A stretch of DNA of 41,988 nt from positions 1 through 41,988 of the forward strand of contig CAKPRQ010000011.1 of assembly GCA_934182605.1 (NCBI GenBank), given 5' to 3'. Position numbers and translations under genes: made by a program. The stretch comes from an uncultured Clostridia bacterium. GTDB lineage: Bacteria; Bacillota; Clostridia; TANB77; CAG-508. Positions 15,931 through 23,041 of this stretch are shown piece after piece. Numbering within the stretch: the first letter of the stretch is position 1; each line of letters opens with the position of its first letter. Below the pieces are notes generated by a model that did no database searches, had not been told where the DNA came from, and was given only the letters and a program-made list of their open reading frames with translations.

Positions 15931-16131
15931 TTGTTTTCTTTTAATCCTTTATGGAAACAACTTATTGATAAAAATTTAACAAAAACAGATTTAAGAATTA
16001 AAGCTGATTTTAATACAGCAACCTTAGCTAAAATGAATAAAAATGAATTTGTTTCAATGTCTGTTTTAGATAAAATTTGTAAAACTTTAAATTGTAAAAT
16101 TGAAGATGTTATTGAATTTAAAAATGAATAG
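15931..16131 (+). CDS. Cro/CI-type (YozG-like) HTH regulator
   Basis: 66 residues forming a compact XRE-family domain: FNPLWKQLIDKNLTKTDLRIKAD is helices 1-2, FNTATLAKMNKNEFVSM the recognition region, and LDKICKTLNCKIEDVIEF the typical ending of small Cro/CI proteins. I choose the TTG at 15931, with AAGGGGTGG before it. The GTG at 15922 lies inside that site. It is transcribed divergently from a promoter with a perfect palindrome and is the likely repressor of that module. The membrane protein gene at 16143 follows after 11 bases. Confidence 0.8.
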   Translation: MFSFNPLWKQLIDKNLTKTDLRIKADFNTATLAKMNKNEFVSMSVLDKICKTLNCKIEDVIEFKNE

Positions 16132-16142
16132 GGGGGATTTAG

Positions 16143-16430
16143 ATGTTGTTTAATAAAGAATTTTATTATAATTATATTAAAAAATTAGAAAATTGGAATT
16201 TGTTTAAATTTGGTTTTTCATTTTTTATAATTAGTTTTTCTTTTGTTTTTGTATCTTTATATTTTAATTTAAATGTTTTATTATTTACATTATTGGGTAT
16301 TATATTAGGTTTAATTATAAGTATGTATATATATAGTTTAGATAGATTAAAAATAGAAACATATAAAATGAAATTTGATATATATAATGCTATTATAGAT
16401 ATTTCAAGGAAATTAAATAATGAAAGGTAG
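16143..16430 (+). CDS. Small two-helix membrane protein, phage copy
   Basis: 95 residues, homologous to the protein encoded at 9369 outside the prophage. The first 16 residues are identical (MLFNKEFYYNYIKKLE), as is the C-terminal MKFDIYN, while the two membrane helices have diverged. It is the last gene of the phage genome and is probably in one operon with the repressor (11-base gap, GGGGGG ribosome binding site). A gene beside a repressor and expressed in the lysogen could give superinfection exclusion or membrane protection, but no evidence shows this. Confidence 0.75.
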   Translation: MLFNKEFYYNYIKKLENWNLFKFGFSFFIISFSFVFVSLYFNLNVLLFTLLGIILGLIISMYIYSLDRLKIETYKMKFDIYNAIIDISRKLNNER

Positions 16431-16456
16431 TATTTAAATTTTAAGCACTTTTTAAT

Positions 16457-16537
16457 ATTTTGTCAATGTAGAAAATTTATAAAAAGGGAATACCTCTTTG
16501 AATTGCAACTTTATGCAATTTTCGAAATTGACAAAAT
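16457..16537. repeat. Large inverted repeat in the phage non-coding region
   Basis: ATTTTGTCAAT (16457-16467) pairs perfectly with ATTGACAAAAT (16527-16537), and inside lies a hairpin AATTGCA/TGCAATT (16501-16520). The stretch 16431-16843 has no credible gene. In the circular phage it joins 9732-9856 to form a non-coding region of about 540 bases, another candidate for a packaging signal or second-strand origin. Confidence 0.5.
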
Positions 16538-16560
16538 TATTAATAAAATATAATTGTAGC

Positions 16561-16597
16561 AGAGGTTATTCTTTAACGTAGTTAGAGGATAACCTCT
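16561..16597. repeat. AGAGG/CCTCT alternative hairpins
   Basis: AGAGGTTAT (16561-16569) pairs perfectly with ATAACCTCT (16589-16597). The same CCTCT can instead close a short hairpin AGAGGATAACCTCT (16584-16597), and another AATACCTCT lies at 16489-16497. The competing pairings look like a switch or a folded signal; the role is unknown. Confidence 0.4.
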
Positions 16598-16669
16598 TAT
16601 AAAATAATTAAAATCTCCTTGAACTTCTTAAATACATAAAAATTTTAAAAATATTTTTAAAAATTTTTC

Positions 16670-16698
16670 TTGACATTTATTTTTTTTTGTGATATATA
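16670..16698 (+). promoter_or_regulatory. Rightward phage promoter next to the attachment site
   Basis: TTGACA (16670-16675), 17 bases, TATATA (16693-16698). In the circular phage it would read through attP into the SSB and coat genes. In the prophage it reads through attR into the recombinase gene at 16912. Confidence 0.55.
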
Positions 16699-16843
16699 TT
16701 ACTTGTATTGTTTATATTATTAAATGATATTGCAGTAATACTAATTGTTATATAATTATTTATTATTATATGATGTATATAAGTTTCTTTATCCACGATA
16801 ATTTCAATAAGAAAATTAATATACATTAATTTTATAGATTTAA

Positions 16844-16864
16844 AAACATTGCACAAAATGAAAA
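16844..16864 (+). repeat. attR, right copy of the 21-bp direct repeat
   Basis: Identical to 9711-9731. With the host bases to its right it forms an imperfect palindrome, GCACAAAAT-GAAA-ATTTTGCAC (16851-16872), reminiscent of two Xer-type arms around a short centre. The recombinase start codon is 47 bases downstream. Confidence 0.8.
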
Positions 16865-16911
16865 TTTTGCACGTAATAATATAGAATAATTTAGAAAGGA
16901 CGTATTTTTAT

Positions 16912-17913
16912 ATGATTGATCGCAGTTATAATCCAGATTTATTAAATTCATTTTTAGATTATTTAGACTCCGCCCTAGATAAGTCTCAAAATACAATTAA
17001 AGAATATAATTATGATTTAGTAACTTTTTTTAAATATTTAAAATTAGATAATTTAAATACAAACACTAATTCTACTTCTAATGATAATTCTAAAGAAATT
17101 ATTATTAATGATATTACTATTAATAATTTAAAAAAAATAACTTTAGAAGATTTATATACTTATACTACCTATTTAAAAAATATTAAAAAAAATACTGCAG
17201 CTACTAGAGCTAGAAAAGTTGCTAGTTTAAAATCTTTTTTTAATTATTTATGTATAAATCAAAAATTATTAGATATAAATCCAGCACAAAATTTAGAAAC
17301 ACCTAAAATTGGAAAAAGATTACCTAAATATCTTACATTGGAAGAAAGCCGACAATTACTTAATAATGTAGAAAAAATTGATTCTAGGAATGAATTAAGA
17401 GATTATGCTATCATTACCCTATTTCTCAATTGTGGTATGCGTTTATCTGAATTAACAGGAATCAATATTAATGATATAGATTTTGAAAACAATAAATTGA
17501 ATGTTATTGGTAAAGGTAATAAAGAACGTACTATTTATCTAAATAAAGCTTGTGTAGATGCCATTAATAAATATATCTCTGATAGATCTAAAAGTAAAAT
17601 AGAAAACAAAAAGGAAAATCCATTATTTTTAAGTGAAAGAAAAACTCGTATTAGTCAACGTACAGTTCAAGACATTGTAAAAAAATATTTAACAGCTACA
17701 GGATTAAGTAAATACTCAACACATAAATTAAGACATACTGCTGCTACTCTTATGTATAAATATGGTAATGTTGATATAAGAGCATTACAACAATTACTTG
17801 GACATGAAAGTATTTCTACAACAGAAATATATACTCATGTAGATAATGAAATTATAAGAAATGCTGTTGAAGCCAATCCATTATCAAATTATGACCCAAA
17901 AAATGATTTATAA
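16912..17913 (+). CDS. Xer-type tyrosine recombinase
   Basis: 333 residues. The N-terminal SAM-like core-binding domain (about 1-125) contains an unusual Asn/Thr/Ser-rich insert (about 48-70) and ends in the Xer-like segment AATRARKVASLKSFFNYL. The C-terminal catalytic domain has all active-site residues: R177 (CGMRLSEL), Lys in GKGNKER, H271 and R274 (HKLRH), His in GHES and nucleophile Y307 (IYTHV). Length and motifs fit XerC/XerD more than typical phage integrases. It lies outside the phage repeats, so it is probably the host enzyme, used by the phage. Dif-like sites directly upstream of a single Xer gene are known for XerS. I cannot decide between XerC, XerD or a single-recombinase system. 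The ribosome binding site is GAAAGGA. Confidence 0.85.
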   Translation: MIDRSYNPDLLNSFLDYLDSALDKSQNTIKEYNYDLVTFFKYLKLDNLNTNTNSTSNDNSKEIIINDITINNLKKITLEDLYTYTTYLKNIKKNTAATRARKVASLKSFFNYLCINQKLLDINPAQNLETPKIGKRLPKYLTLEESRQLLNNVEKIDSRNELRDYAIITLFLNCGMRLSELTGININDIDFENNKLNVIGKGNKERTIYLNKACVDAINKYISDRSKSKIENKKENPLFLSERKTRISQRTVQDIVKKYLTATGLSKYSTHKLRHTAATLMYKYGNVDIRALQQLLGHESISTTEIYTHVDNEIIRNAVEANPLSNYDPKNDL

Positions 17914-17965
17914 TAAAAATTAATTAAATTTAGACATATAATTACATTACTTTTAAAAAAAAATG

Positions 17966-17986
17966 GCTTAAAATCGATTTTAGAGC
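17966..17986. repeat. Short palindrome after the recombinase gene
   Basis: The core TAAAATCGATTTTA (17969-17982) is a perfect 14-bp palindrome, extended by GCT/AGC. It has no T-run, so it is not a standard terminator; it may be a protein-binding site. Confidence 0.3.
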
Positions 17987-18041
17987 GTTGAATCTTAGAA
18001 CTATTGAAAATACTAAGGTTTGGGTATACTAAATCAGTTAT

Positions 18042-18070
18042 TTGACGAATCTGTATTAAAATGTTATAAT
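18042..18070 (+). promoter_or_regulatory. Promoter of the secreted protein gene
   Basis: TTGACG (18042-18047), 17 bases, TATAAT (18065-18070), 34 bases before the GTG start. Confidence 0.8.
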
Positions 18071-18104
18071 ATGTATAGTTCACTTATAATAAAAGGAGAA
18101 AAAA

Positions 18105-18512
18105 GTGAAAAAGTTGTTTGCTATTTTTTTGGCTGTGGCGATGCTTTCTTTTTCCAACACGTCTACTGTTCTTGCATTAAACATAGGTAAACTTATTGAA
18201 AGTTCGGAGAATGTGAGGAAGGAGTACGTCAAAAATAAAGAGAGCATAGACTTTCGGGATTTTGACTTTTTGTTGGGAATGACATTTGTTCAAATGTCTG
18301 CTTGGAATACTGAAATGGGAAAATCTATCCCAGACCAGAAAAAAGTGACCATATCTAACCAATACTATGCAATTCTTTCTGCTCAGTATATTTCTATGCA
18401 GCAATATGTTAACAGGTATGTCATCGGAAAAAGTAAAAACAAAAACGAAACAATGAAAAAGTGTGCCAAACTCTTGGAATATCTAGAACAAGGCTTGGCG
18501 GCACTTAGATAA
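18105..18512 (+). CDS. Secreted 135-residue protein, unknown, atypical composition
   Basis: Clear signal peptide: MKKLF, a hydrophobic core AIFLAVAMLSF, and a likely cleavage site after VLA (about residue 24). The mature part is helical and charged (IESSENVRKEYVKNKESIDF, a Met/Gln/Tyr-rich middle with two YISMQQYV-like segments) and has no cysteine pair or known motif. GTG start with AAAGGAG. It has its own consensus promoter and its own terminator. Codons such as GCG, TCC, ACG and GTC and the higher GC set it apart from its neighbours and link it with the other atypical islands. I do not recognise the family. Confidence 0.75.
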   Translation: MKKLFAIFLAVAMLSFSNTSTVLALNIGKLIESSENVRKEYVKNKESIDFRDFDFLLGMTFVQMSAWNTEMGKSIPDQKKVTISNQYYAILSAQYISMQQYVNRYVIGKSKNKNETMKKCAKLLEYLEQGLAALR

Positions 18513-18530
18513 CAACAGACTTTCTCCTAA

Positions 18531-18566
18531 GCTGGCATTCGAGCATTCGTTTGCCAGCATTTTTAT
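18531..18566 (+). terminator. Terminator of the secreted protein gene
   Basis: GCTGGCA (18531-18537) pairs with TGCCAGC (18552-18558), with a 14-base loop, followed by ATTTTTATT. It also faces the converging dpaB end. Confidence 0.8.
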
Positions 18567-18585
18567 TATATTTAGAAAAGAATAT

Positions 18586-19173
18586 TTATAAAAGAATAGG
18601 TTGTATTTGTTCATTATTTAAAGCATATTCTATTGTAGGTATTAAGTAAGTTAAATCAAACGTTAATGAGCGAGGCTTAGTAATAGGATTATCTTGTTTA
18701 AATGGTATGAAATAATAATGTTTTCTATTTAGTAATTTGCCTATATTTTCTGCATTGGAACTTAAACCATCATTTGTGCATATTCCTAAAACAATATTAT
18801 TATCATTACGTAAATTAGATTTCGCAGCTAAAAGTACAGGTGTATCTGTAATTCCATTAGCTAATTTTGAAACGGTATTTCCTGTACAAGGAGCTATTAC
18901 TAATATGTCTATAATCTTTTTCTGACCTAGAGGCTCTGCTTCTACAAATGTATTTATTATTTTATTATTTGTAATCTCTTCAATTTTTTCAATAAAATCT
19001 TTGCTTTTTCCATATCTTGTATCTATATTATAAGAATTAAATGACATTATTGGTACAACTTTTGCTCCATTTTCTACCAACTTTTTTATATATGGAATTA
19101 TTAATTCAAAGGTAGAATATGCTCCTGTTAAAGCAAAACCTATTTTTCTGTCCTGAAAATTAAATTGAAACAA
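18586..19173 (-). CDS. dpaB: Dipicolinate synthase subunit B (SpoVFB)
   Basis: 195 residues. A flavoprotein-fold subunit which, with DpaA, makes dipicolinic acid for the spore core. Family features: KIGFALTGAYSTFELIIPYI near the start, VPIMSFN, and the nucleotide-binding IDILVIAPCTGNTVSKLANGITDTPV. The start is TTG with a GGAGGTG site. dpaA is not next to it, which is unusual because the two are normally adjacent; it must lie elsewhere or be absent. It follows ackA on the same strand, and a hairpin in the gap hides its ribosome binding site, suggesting separate control during sporulation (inference). Confidence 0.85.
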   Translation of the reverse strand: MFQFNFQDRKIGFALTGAYSTFELIIPYIKKLVENGAKVVPIMSFNSYNIDTRYGKSKDFIEKIEEITNNKIINTFVEAEPLGQKKIIDILVIAPCTGNTVSKLANGITDTPVLLAAKSNLRNDNNIVLGICTNDGLSSNAENIGKLLNRKHYYFIPFKQDNPITKPRSLTFDLTYLIPTIEYALNNEQIQPILL

Positions 19174-19178
19174 AAAAT

Positions 19179-19219
19179 CACCTCCATAATATATTTTATG
19201 TAAATATATTATGAGGGTG
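19179..19219 (-). promoter_or_regulatory. Hairpin that sequesters the dpaB ribosome binding site
   Basis: On the minus strand an 18-base arm starting CACCCTCATAAT (19219-19202) pairs with the arm ending ATTATGGAGGTG (19196-19179) at 16 of 18 positions around a 5-base loop. The second arm contains the dpaB Shine-Dalgarno sequence GGAGGTG. It could also work as a weak terminator of ackA. Confidence 0.5.
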
Positions 19220-19239
19220 ATGATTATATTATATATTTA

Positions 19240-20430
19240 TTATTTAATTAATTCTAAAGTTTCTCTAGCTATCATTAATTCCTCATTTGTAGGGACTACA
19301 TAAACTGAAACTTTTGAATTCTCTGTTGAAATTTTAAGCTCTTTTCCTTTGCAATCATTTATTTTTTCATCAATTTTAACACCAAAACATTTTAAGTAAT
19401 TACATATATTTCTACGAGTTTCTGGTCCTCTTTCACCAACACCTGCTGTAAATACTATCGTATCTAAACCACCCATTGAAACAATGTATTTTGCAATAAA
19501 TTGTGCAACTAAATAAGCATATAAATCTAAAGCTAATATTGCTTTTTCGTTACCATTTGCAGCTGCTTCTTCAATATCTCTAAAATCTGGGGTAACTTCT
19601 GAAATACCATAAACTCCTGATTCTTTATTTAAAATTTCTGTCATTTCATCTGCTGTTAACTTTTCTTTATTCATTAAAAATGTAACTACAGATGGATCTA
19701 AATCTCCAGAACGAGTACCCATTGGAATACCCCCAAGAGGAGTTAATCCCATACTTGTATCTATGCAAATTCCATTTTTTACAGCTGCTAAACTTGCTCC
19801 TTGTCCTAAATGACAAGTTACAATTTTTAAATCTTTAATGTTTTTATTCATTAATTCAGCTACTCTATTTGCTACATATTTATGAGAAGTTCCATGTGCA
19901 CCATATTTTCTAATACTATATTTTTCATAATATTTGTATGGTATTGCATACAAATATGCTTTTTTAGGCATTGTTTGATGAAAAGCTGTATCAAACACTG
20001 TAACCATTTTTGCATTAGGCATTAGATTTTTACATGCTTCTATTCCTAAAATAGCTGCAGGATTATGCAATGGAGCTAAAGGAATACAATTTCTTATCTC
20101 TTCAATAACATTTTCATTTACCACAGTAGATTTTGTAAATTTTTCTCCTCCATGAACTATTCTATGTCCTACTCCACTTATTTCATTAATATCTTTAATA
20201 ACACCATATTCATTTGACATTAATTGATTTAATACAAATTGTATTGCTTCATTATGATCTTTTACAGGATTCTCAAAAACATGTTTTTCTTCATTTACCT
20301 TATGTGTTAAAAAAGAATTACTTTGACCTATTCTTTCATAATTTCCTTTTGCCAATACATTTTCTGTATTCATATCCATTAATTGATATTTTAATGATGA
20401 ACTACCACAATTTAAAACTAAAATTTTCAA
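19240..20430 (-). CDS. ackA: Acetate kinase
   Basis: 396 residues. Makes ATP and acetate from acetyl phosphate, the last step of acetate fermentation. ASKHA-fold motifs: LNCGSSSLKYQ at residue 6, VVHGGEKFT, the catalytic VFDTAFHQTMP, HLGQGAS, GLTPLGGIPMGTRSGDLDP and TAGVGERGPETR. Length is normal. It is preceded by pta on the same strand (77-base gap), the standard pta-ackA pair. Confidence 0.97.
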   Translation of the reverse strand: MKILVLNCGSSSLKYQLMDMNTENVLAKGNYERIGQSNSFLTHKVNEEKHVFENPVKDHNEAIQFVLNQLMSNEYGVIKDINEISGVGHRIVHGGEKFTKSTVVNENVIEEIRNCIPLAPLHNPAAILGIEACKNLMPNAKMVTVFDTAFHQTMPKKAYLYAIPYKYYEKYSIRKYGAHGTSHKYVANRVAELMNKNIKDLKIVTCHLGQGASLAAVKNGICIDTSMGLTPLGGIPMGTRSGDLDPSVVTFLMNKEKLTADEMTEILNKESGVYGISEVTPDFRDIEEAAANGNEKAILALDLYAYLVAQFIAKYIVSMGGLDTIVFTAGVGERGPETRRNICNYLKCFGVKIDEKINDCKGKELKISTENSKVSVYVVPTNEELMIARETLELIK

Positions 20431-20507
20431 ACTTAAACTCCTTTATAAATGTTCATTAATATTTTTTGTTACAATATTGATGTTTTTAAGCATATAGTTT
20501 TATATAT

Positions 20508-21506
20508 TTAATTTAATTCTTCACTTTGAGCTTGTACAGATGTTATCGCTACAACTCCAACGACATCATCTACATTACAACCTCTTGATAAATCATTTAC
20601 AGGTTTAGCTACCCCTTGACATAATGGTCCATAAGCTTTAGCATTTGCCATTCGTTGAACTAATTTATATCCTATATTTCCAGCATCAAGATTTGGAAAG
20701 ATTAATGTATTACAAATCCCTGCTATTTTACTTCCCGGTGCTTTAACTTCTGCTATTTCTGGAACTATAGCGGCATCTAATTGTAATTCGCCATCTATCA
20801 TTAAATTTGGATTTTTTAATTTTGCTAAAGTTGTAGCATCTACAACTTTTTTAGTTTCATCAGCCTTTGCACTACCATAAGTTGAAAAGGATAGCATACC
20901 AATTTTAGCTGTTTGACCTACTAATAATTCATAACTTTTGGCAGAAGCTATTGCTATTTCTGCTAACTCATCACTATTTGGATTTGGATTAATACCGCAA
21001 TCACTAAATAAATATATATTACCATATTCACAATTAGGAACATCCATTATGAAAAATCCAGAAACTAATTTAGTACCTTCTTTAGTTTTCAAAATCTGTA
21101 ATGCCGGTCTTAACGTATCAGCAGTAGCATGAATAGCACCACATACTAACCCGTCTGCTTTATTTAATTTTAAAAGCATTACTCCAAAATAAATTTCATC
21201 TAAAATTAAACGTTTTGCCTTTTCCATGGTCATCCCTTTTAATTTTCTCAATTCATATAAATTTTTAACCATAACTTCTTTTTCTTCATATAATGAAGGG
21301 TCTATTATTTTTGCTAAACTTATATTTATATTATTATTATTTGCAATATCTTGTATTTCTTCTTTATTTCCAACAAGTATAATATTAGCTATTTTCTCTT
21401 CAGTAAGTTTTTCTGTAGCTCTTAAAATTCTTATATCTGTAGCTTCCGGAAGAACAATTGTTTTGATATTTTTAGAAGCCTTTTTTATAATAGAATCTAT
21501 AAACAT
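20508..21506 (-). CDS. pta: Phosphate acetyltransferase
   Basis: 332 residues, the short single-domain Pta. Converts acetyl-CoA and phosphate to acetyl phosphate, the substrate of the AckA encoded next. Family motifs: IVLPEATDIRILRATEKL near the start, DGLVCGAIHATADTLRPALQ, FLFSD-type FSDCGINPNPNSDELAEIA, PGSKIAGICNTLIFPNLDAGNIGYKLVQR split by normal loops, and a C-terminal GVAKPVNDLSRGC with VVGVVAITSVQAQ. The ribosome binding site is AAGGAGG. tRNA-Leu and RNase P RNA lie just upstream on the same strand. Confidence 0.96.
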   Translation of the reverse strand: MFIDSIIKKASKNIKTIVLPEATDIRILRATEKLTEEKIANIILVGNKEEIQDIANNNNINISLAKIIDPSLYEEKEVMVKNLYELRKLKGMTMEKAKRLILDEIYFGVMLLKLNKADGLVCGAIHATADTLRPALQILKTKEGTKLVSGFFIMDVPNCEYGNIYLFSDCGINPNPNSDELAEIAIASAKSYELLVGQTAKIGMLSFSTYGSAKADETKKVVDATTLAKLKNPNLMIDGELQLDAAIVPEIAEVKAPGSKIAGICNTLIFPNLDAGNIGYKLVQRMANAKAYGPLCQGVAKPVNDLSRGCNVDDVVGVVAITSVQAQSEELN

Positions 21507-21528
21507 ATTTCCTCCTTAAATTTATTTA

Positions 21529-21614
21529 TGGTGCAAGTAATGGGACTTGAACCCATACGTTATATAAACACACGCCCCTCAAACGTGCCTGTCTGCCAGT
21601 TCCAGCATACTTGC
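21529..21614 (-). tRNA. tRNA-Leu (anticodon GAG)
   Basis: On the minus strand: acceptor stem GCAAGTA/TACTTGC with an encoded CCA end, anticodon loop TTGAGGG with anticodon GAG (stem CACGT/GCGTG), a long variable arm as in class II tRNAs, and the T-arm around GGGTTCAAGTCCC. The anticodon reads CUC/CUU leucine codons. It lies 21 bases after RNase P RNA and may share its transcript. Confidence 0.93.
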
Positions 21615-21635
21615 TTTTTAAAAAATAAAATTATT

Positions 21636-21976
21636 AAGTAAATCTATAAGCCGGGTTCTGTCGTGAATAATCATTTATCTAGGATATACATTGCTATATA
21701 CCTCATGCCGCTATCTTAGAAGACGACGAGCAGTCTTAACCTTCTGTATTTTAGCGTTGCTCCAAGTGGGGTTTACATTGTCGAAATATGTCACCATATT
21801 TCCGGTAAGCTCTTACCTCACCTTTTCACCCTTACCTTTTAAAATAAAAGGCGGTTATTTTCTGTTGCACTTTCCTTAAGGTCACCCTTACTGGACGTTA
21901 TCCAGCACTATTGCTCTACGGAGCCCGGACTTTCCTCAAATACAATAAGCTATATTCGCGATTATTCAATTTACTT
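21636..21976 (-). ncRNA. rnpB: RNase P RNA
   Basis: On the minus strand the 5' part contains the diagnostic GAGGAAAGTCCGGGCTCC, followed by CCAGTAAGGGTGACC-type segments and AAAGTGCAACAGAAA. The 3' part contains the conserved ACAGAACCCGGCTTA. The ends AAGTAAAT and ATTTACTT form helix P1, which sets the limits. Length about 341 bases. It is the catalytic RNA that removes tRNA 5' leaders. Confidence 0.95.
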
Positions 21977-21985
21977 AACAATAAT

Positions 21986-22014
21986 ATTTTAAACTATAAT
22001 TATTAAAAAGTCAA
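21986..22014 (-). promoter_or_regulatory. Promoter of rnpB
   Basis: Minus strand TTGACT (22014-22009), 17 bases, TAAAAT (21991-21986), placing the transcription start within a few bases of the RNase P RNA 5' end. Confidence 0.8.
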
Positions 22015-22050
22015 GAAAAAATTTGTAACTTTACTTTACTTTACATAAAA

Positions 22051-22117
22051 GTAATATATATTTAGCCCTTATTATTACTTCATAATTTAGTAATGATAAG
22101 GGCTAAATATATATTAC
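22051..22117 (-). terminator. Very long hairpin ending the lipoprotein gene
   Basis: The arms are 28 bases each (22051-22078 and 22090-22117) with one mismatch and an 11-base loop. The core is TTTAGCCCTTAT/ATAAGGGCTAAA. The stem includes the last codons and stop of the gene at 22114. It separates that gene from the rnpB promoter. Confidence 0.65.
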
Positions 22118-23041
22118 ATTAGATTAATTTCTTCTATTAAATTTTTATAATTTATATAAAAAATATCTTTATCTTTTATATTTAAGGAATCCAATATTTG
22201 GTCTAATATAATATTAATTTTTTTAATACTATACATATTAGTATCTCCTATATTTGTTAGTATGTCATTATTTATTTCTTTTGCTTTATTTGCAAAGTTA
22301 GTAGCATTTTCCCAATTTTCAGTTTCCACATTTTCATAAGCCAATATAACATCATACTTTATTTCTTTTAACTTTTTTTCATTATTACTCATATTATTAT
22401 CAAAACTATTATATAGCTCTAAAATATTTTCATATAAATCTACTAATTTGGTAATACTTTCAGTTTTATTCTCTTCCTTTGCCTGTAATGTAATTCCATT
22501 CAAATTAGAGTTAAATTGATTTATTTTATCTTCCGAAACGTTTAATGCAACTAAATCAATAGAAATTGTTGACCATATGCTATATAGGTTCTCTACTCTA
22601 CTTATAATTTCTTTCCAATCTGGTTCTCTACTTTCTCCTATTATGTTTTTACTTATAAGTTCTGTAATTTGTATACTTTCTTTACTAGAACCTTGACTTT
22701 CTGAATTTGAGCTTTCTTTTTCAGAACCACTAGAGTTATTAGAATCTCCACCTTCTCTTGAATTCATACCGCCTTCATTTCCTGAAGATGAACTTTGGCT
22801 ACTTGTGGCAGTAGTACTAGATGAAGAATTACCGTAAAGATATTTCTTTAGTATCAATTTTATAATTTTGAATAGATATATTATTTAATAAATTTATTAA
22901 ACTAATTATTTCAGTATCTAAATATAATAATTCTTGTTTTACTTTATCATTTAAAGAAACGTTATTTGAGTTCATACTACAACCTGATAAAATTAGTATA
23001 ATAATAAAAAAAATAAAAATGCTTTTTAAAATCTTTTTCAA
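22114..23041 (-). pseudogene. Lipoprotein gene split by a frameshift
   Basis: The first frame (23041-22829, TTG start with GAGGAG) gives a lipoprotein: KKILKSIFIFFIIILILSGC with lipobox LSGC (Cys about residue 21), then a helical segment ending NYKIDTKEISLR at a TAA. The +1 frame then continues without a stop from about 22850 to 22114: a Ser/Gly/Asn/Glu-rich linker (SSSSTTATSSQSSSSGNEGG), then a helical domain of about 170 residues rich in Asn and Glu. The second frame has no ribosome binding site of its own and begins exactly where the first ends, so the two were probably one extracellular lipoprotein of about 305 residues. The break is near 22840-22855. A sequencing error is as likely as a true mutation. 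Family unknown. Confidence 0.65.

Larger units (their letters stand above)
9711..16864 (+). mobile_element. Complete inovirus (filamentous phage) prophage
   Basis: About 7.15 kb bounded by a 21-bp perfect direct repeat. All hallmarks are present in filamentous-phage order: small ssDNA-binding protein, pVIII-like major coat protein followed by a terminator, Zot/pI ATPase, small membrane minor coat proteins, a long signal-peptide adhesin, an intergenic region with long inverted repeats, a gene II-type Rep, and a divergent regulatory module. No integrase lies between the repeats. A Xer-type recombinase starts 47 bp beyond the right repeat, which fits inoviruses that use host Xer enzymes. All reading frames are open, so it could be active. 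Confidence 0.88.

Noticed and set aside
16912..17913. Recombinase as the prophage's own integrase
   Set aside because: The only long direct repeat pair ends before this gene, and I found no further copy of the repeat after 17913. Kept as an alternative in the findings.
19181..19212. Resemblance of AATATATTTTATGTAAA to the Bacillus dif core, as a possible dif site
   Set aside because: The match is mostly A/T, and the stretch is one side of a palindrome that contains the dpaB ribosome binding site. The palindrome before the recombinase at 16844 is the better dif candidate.
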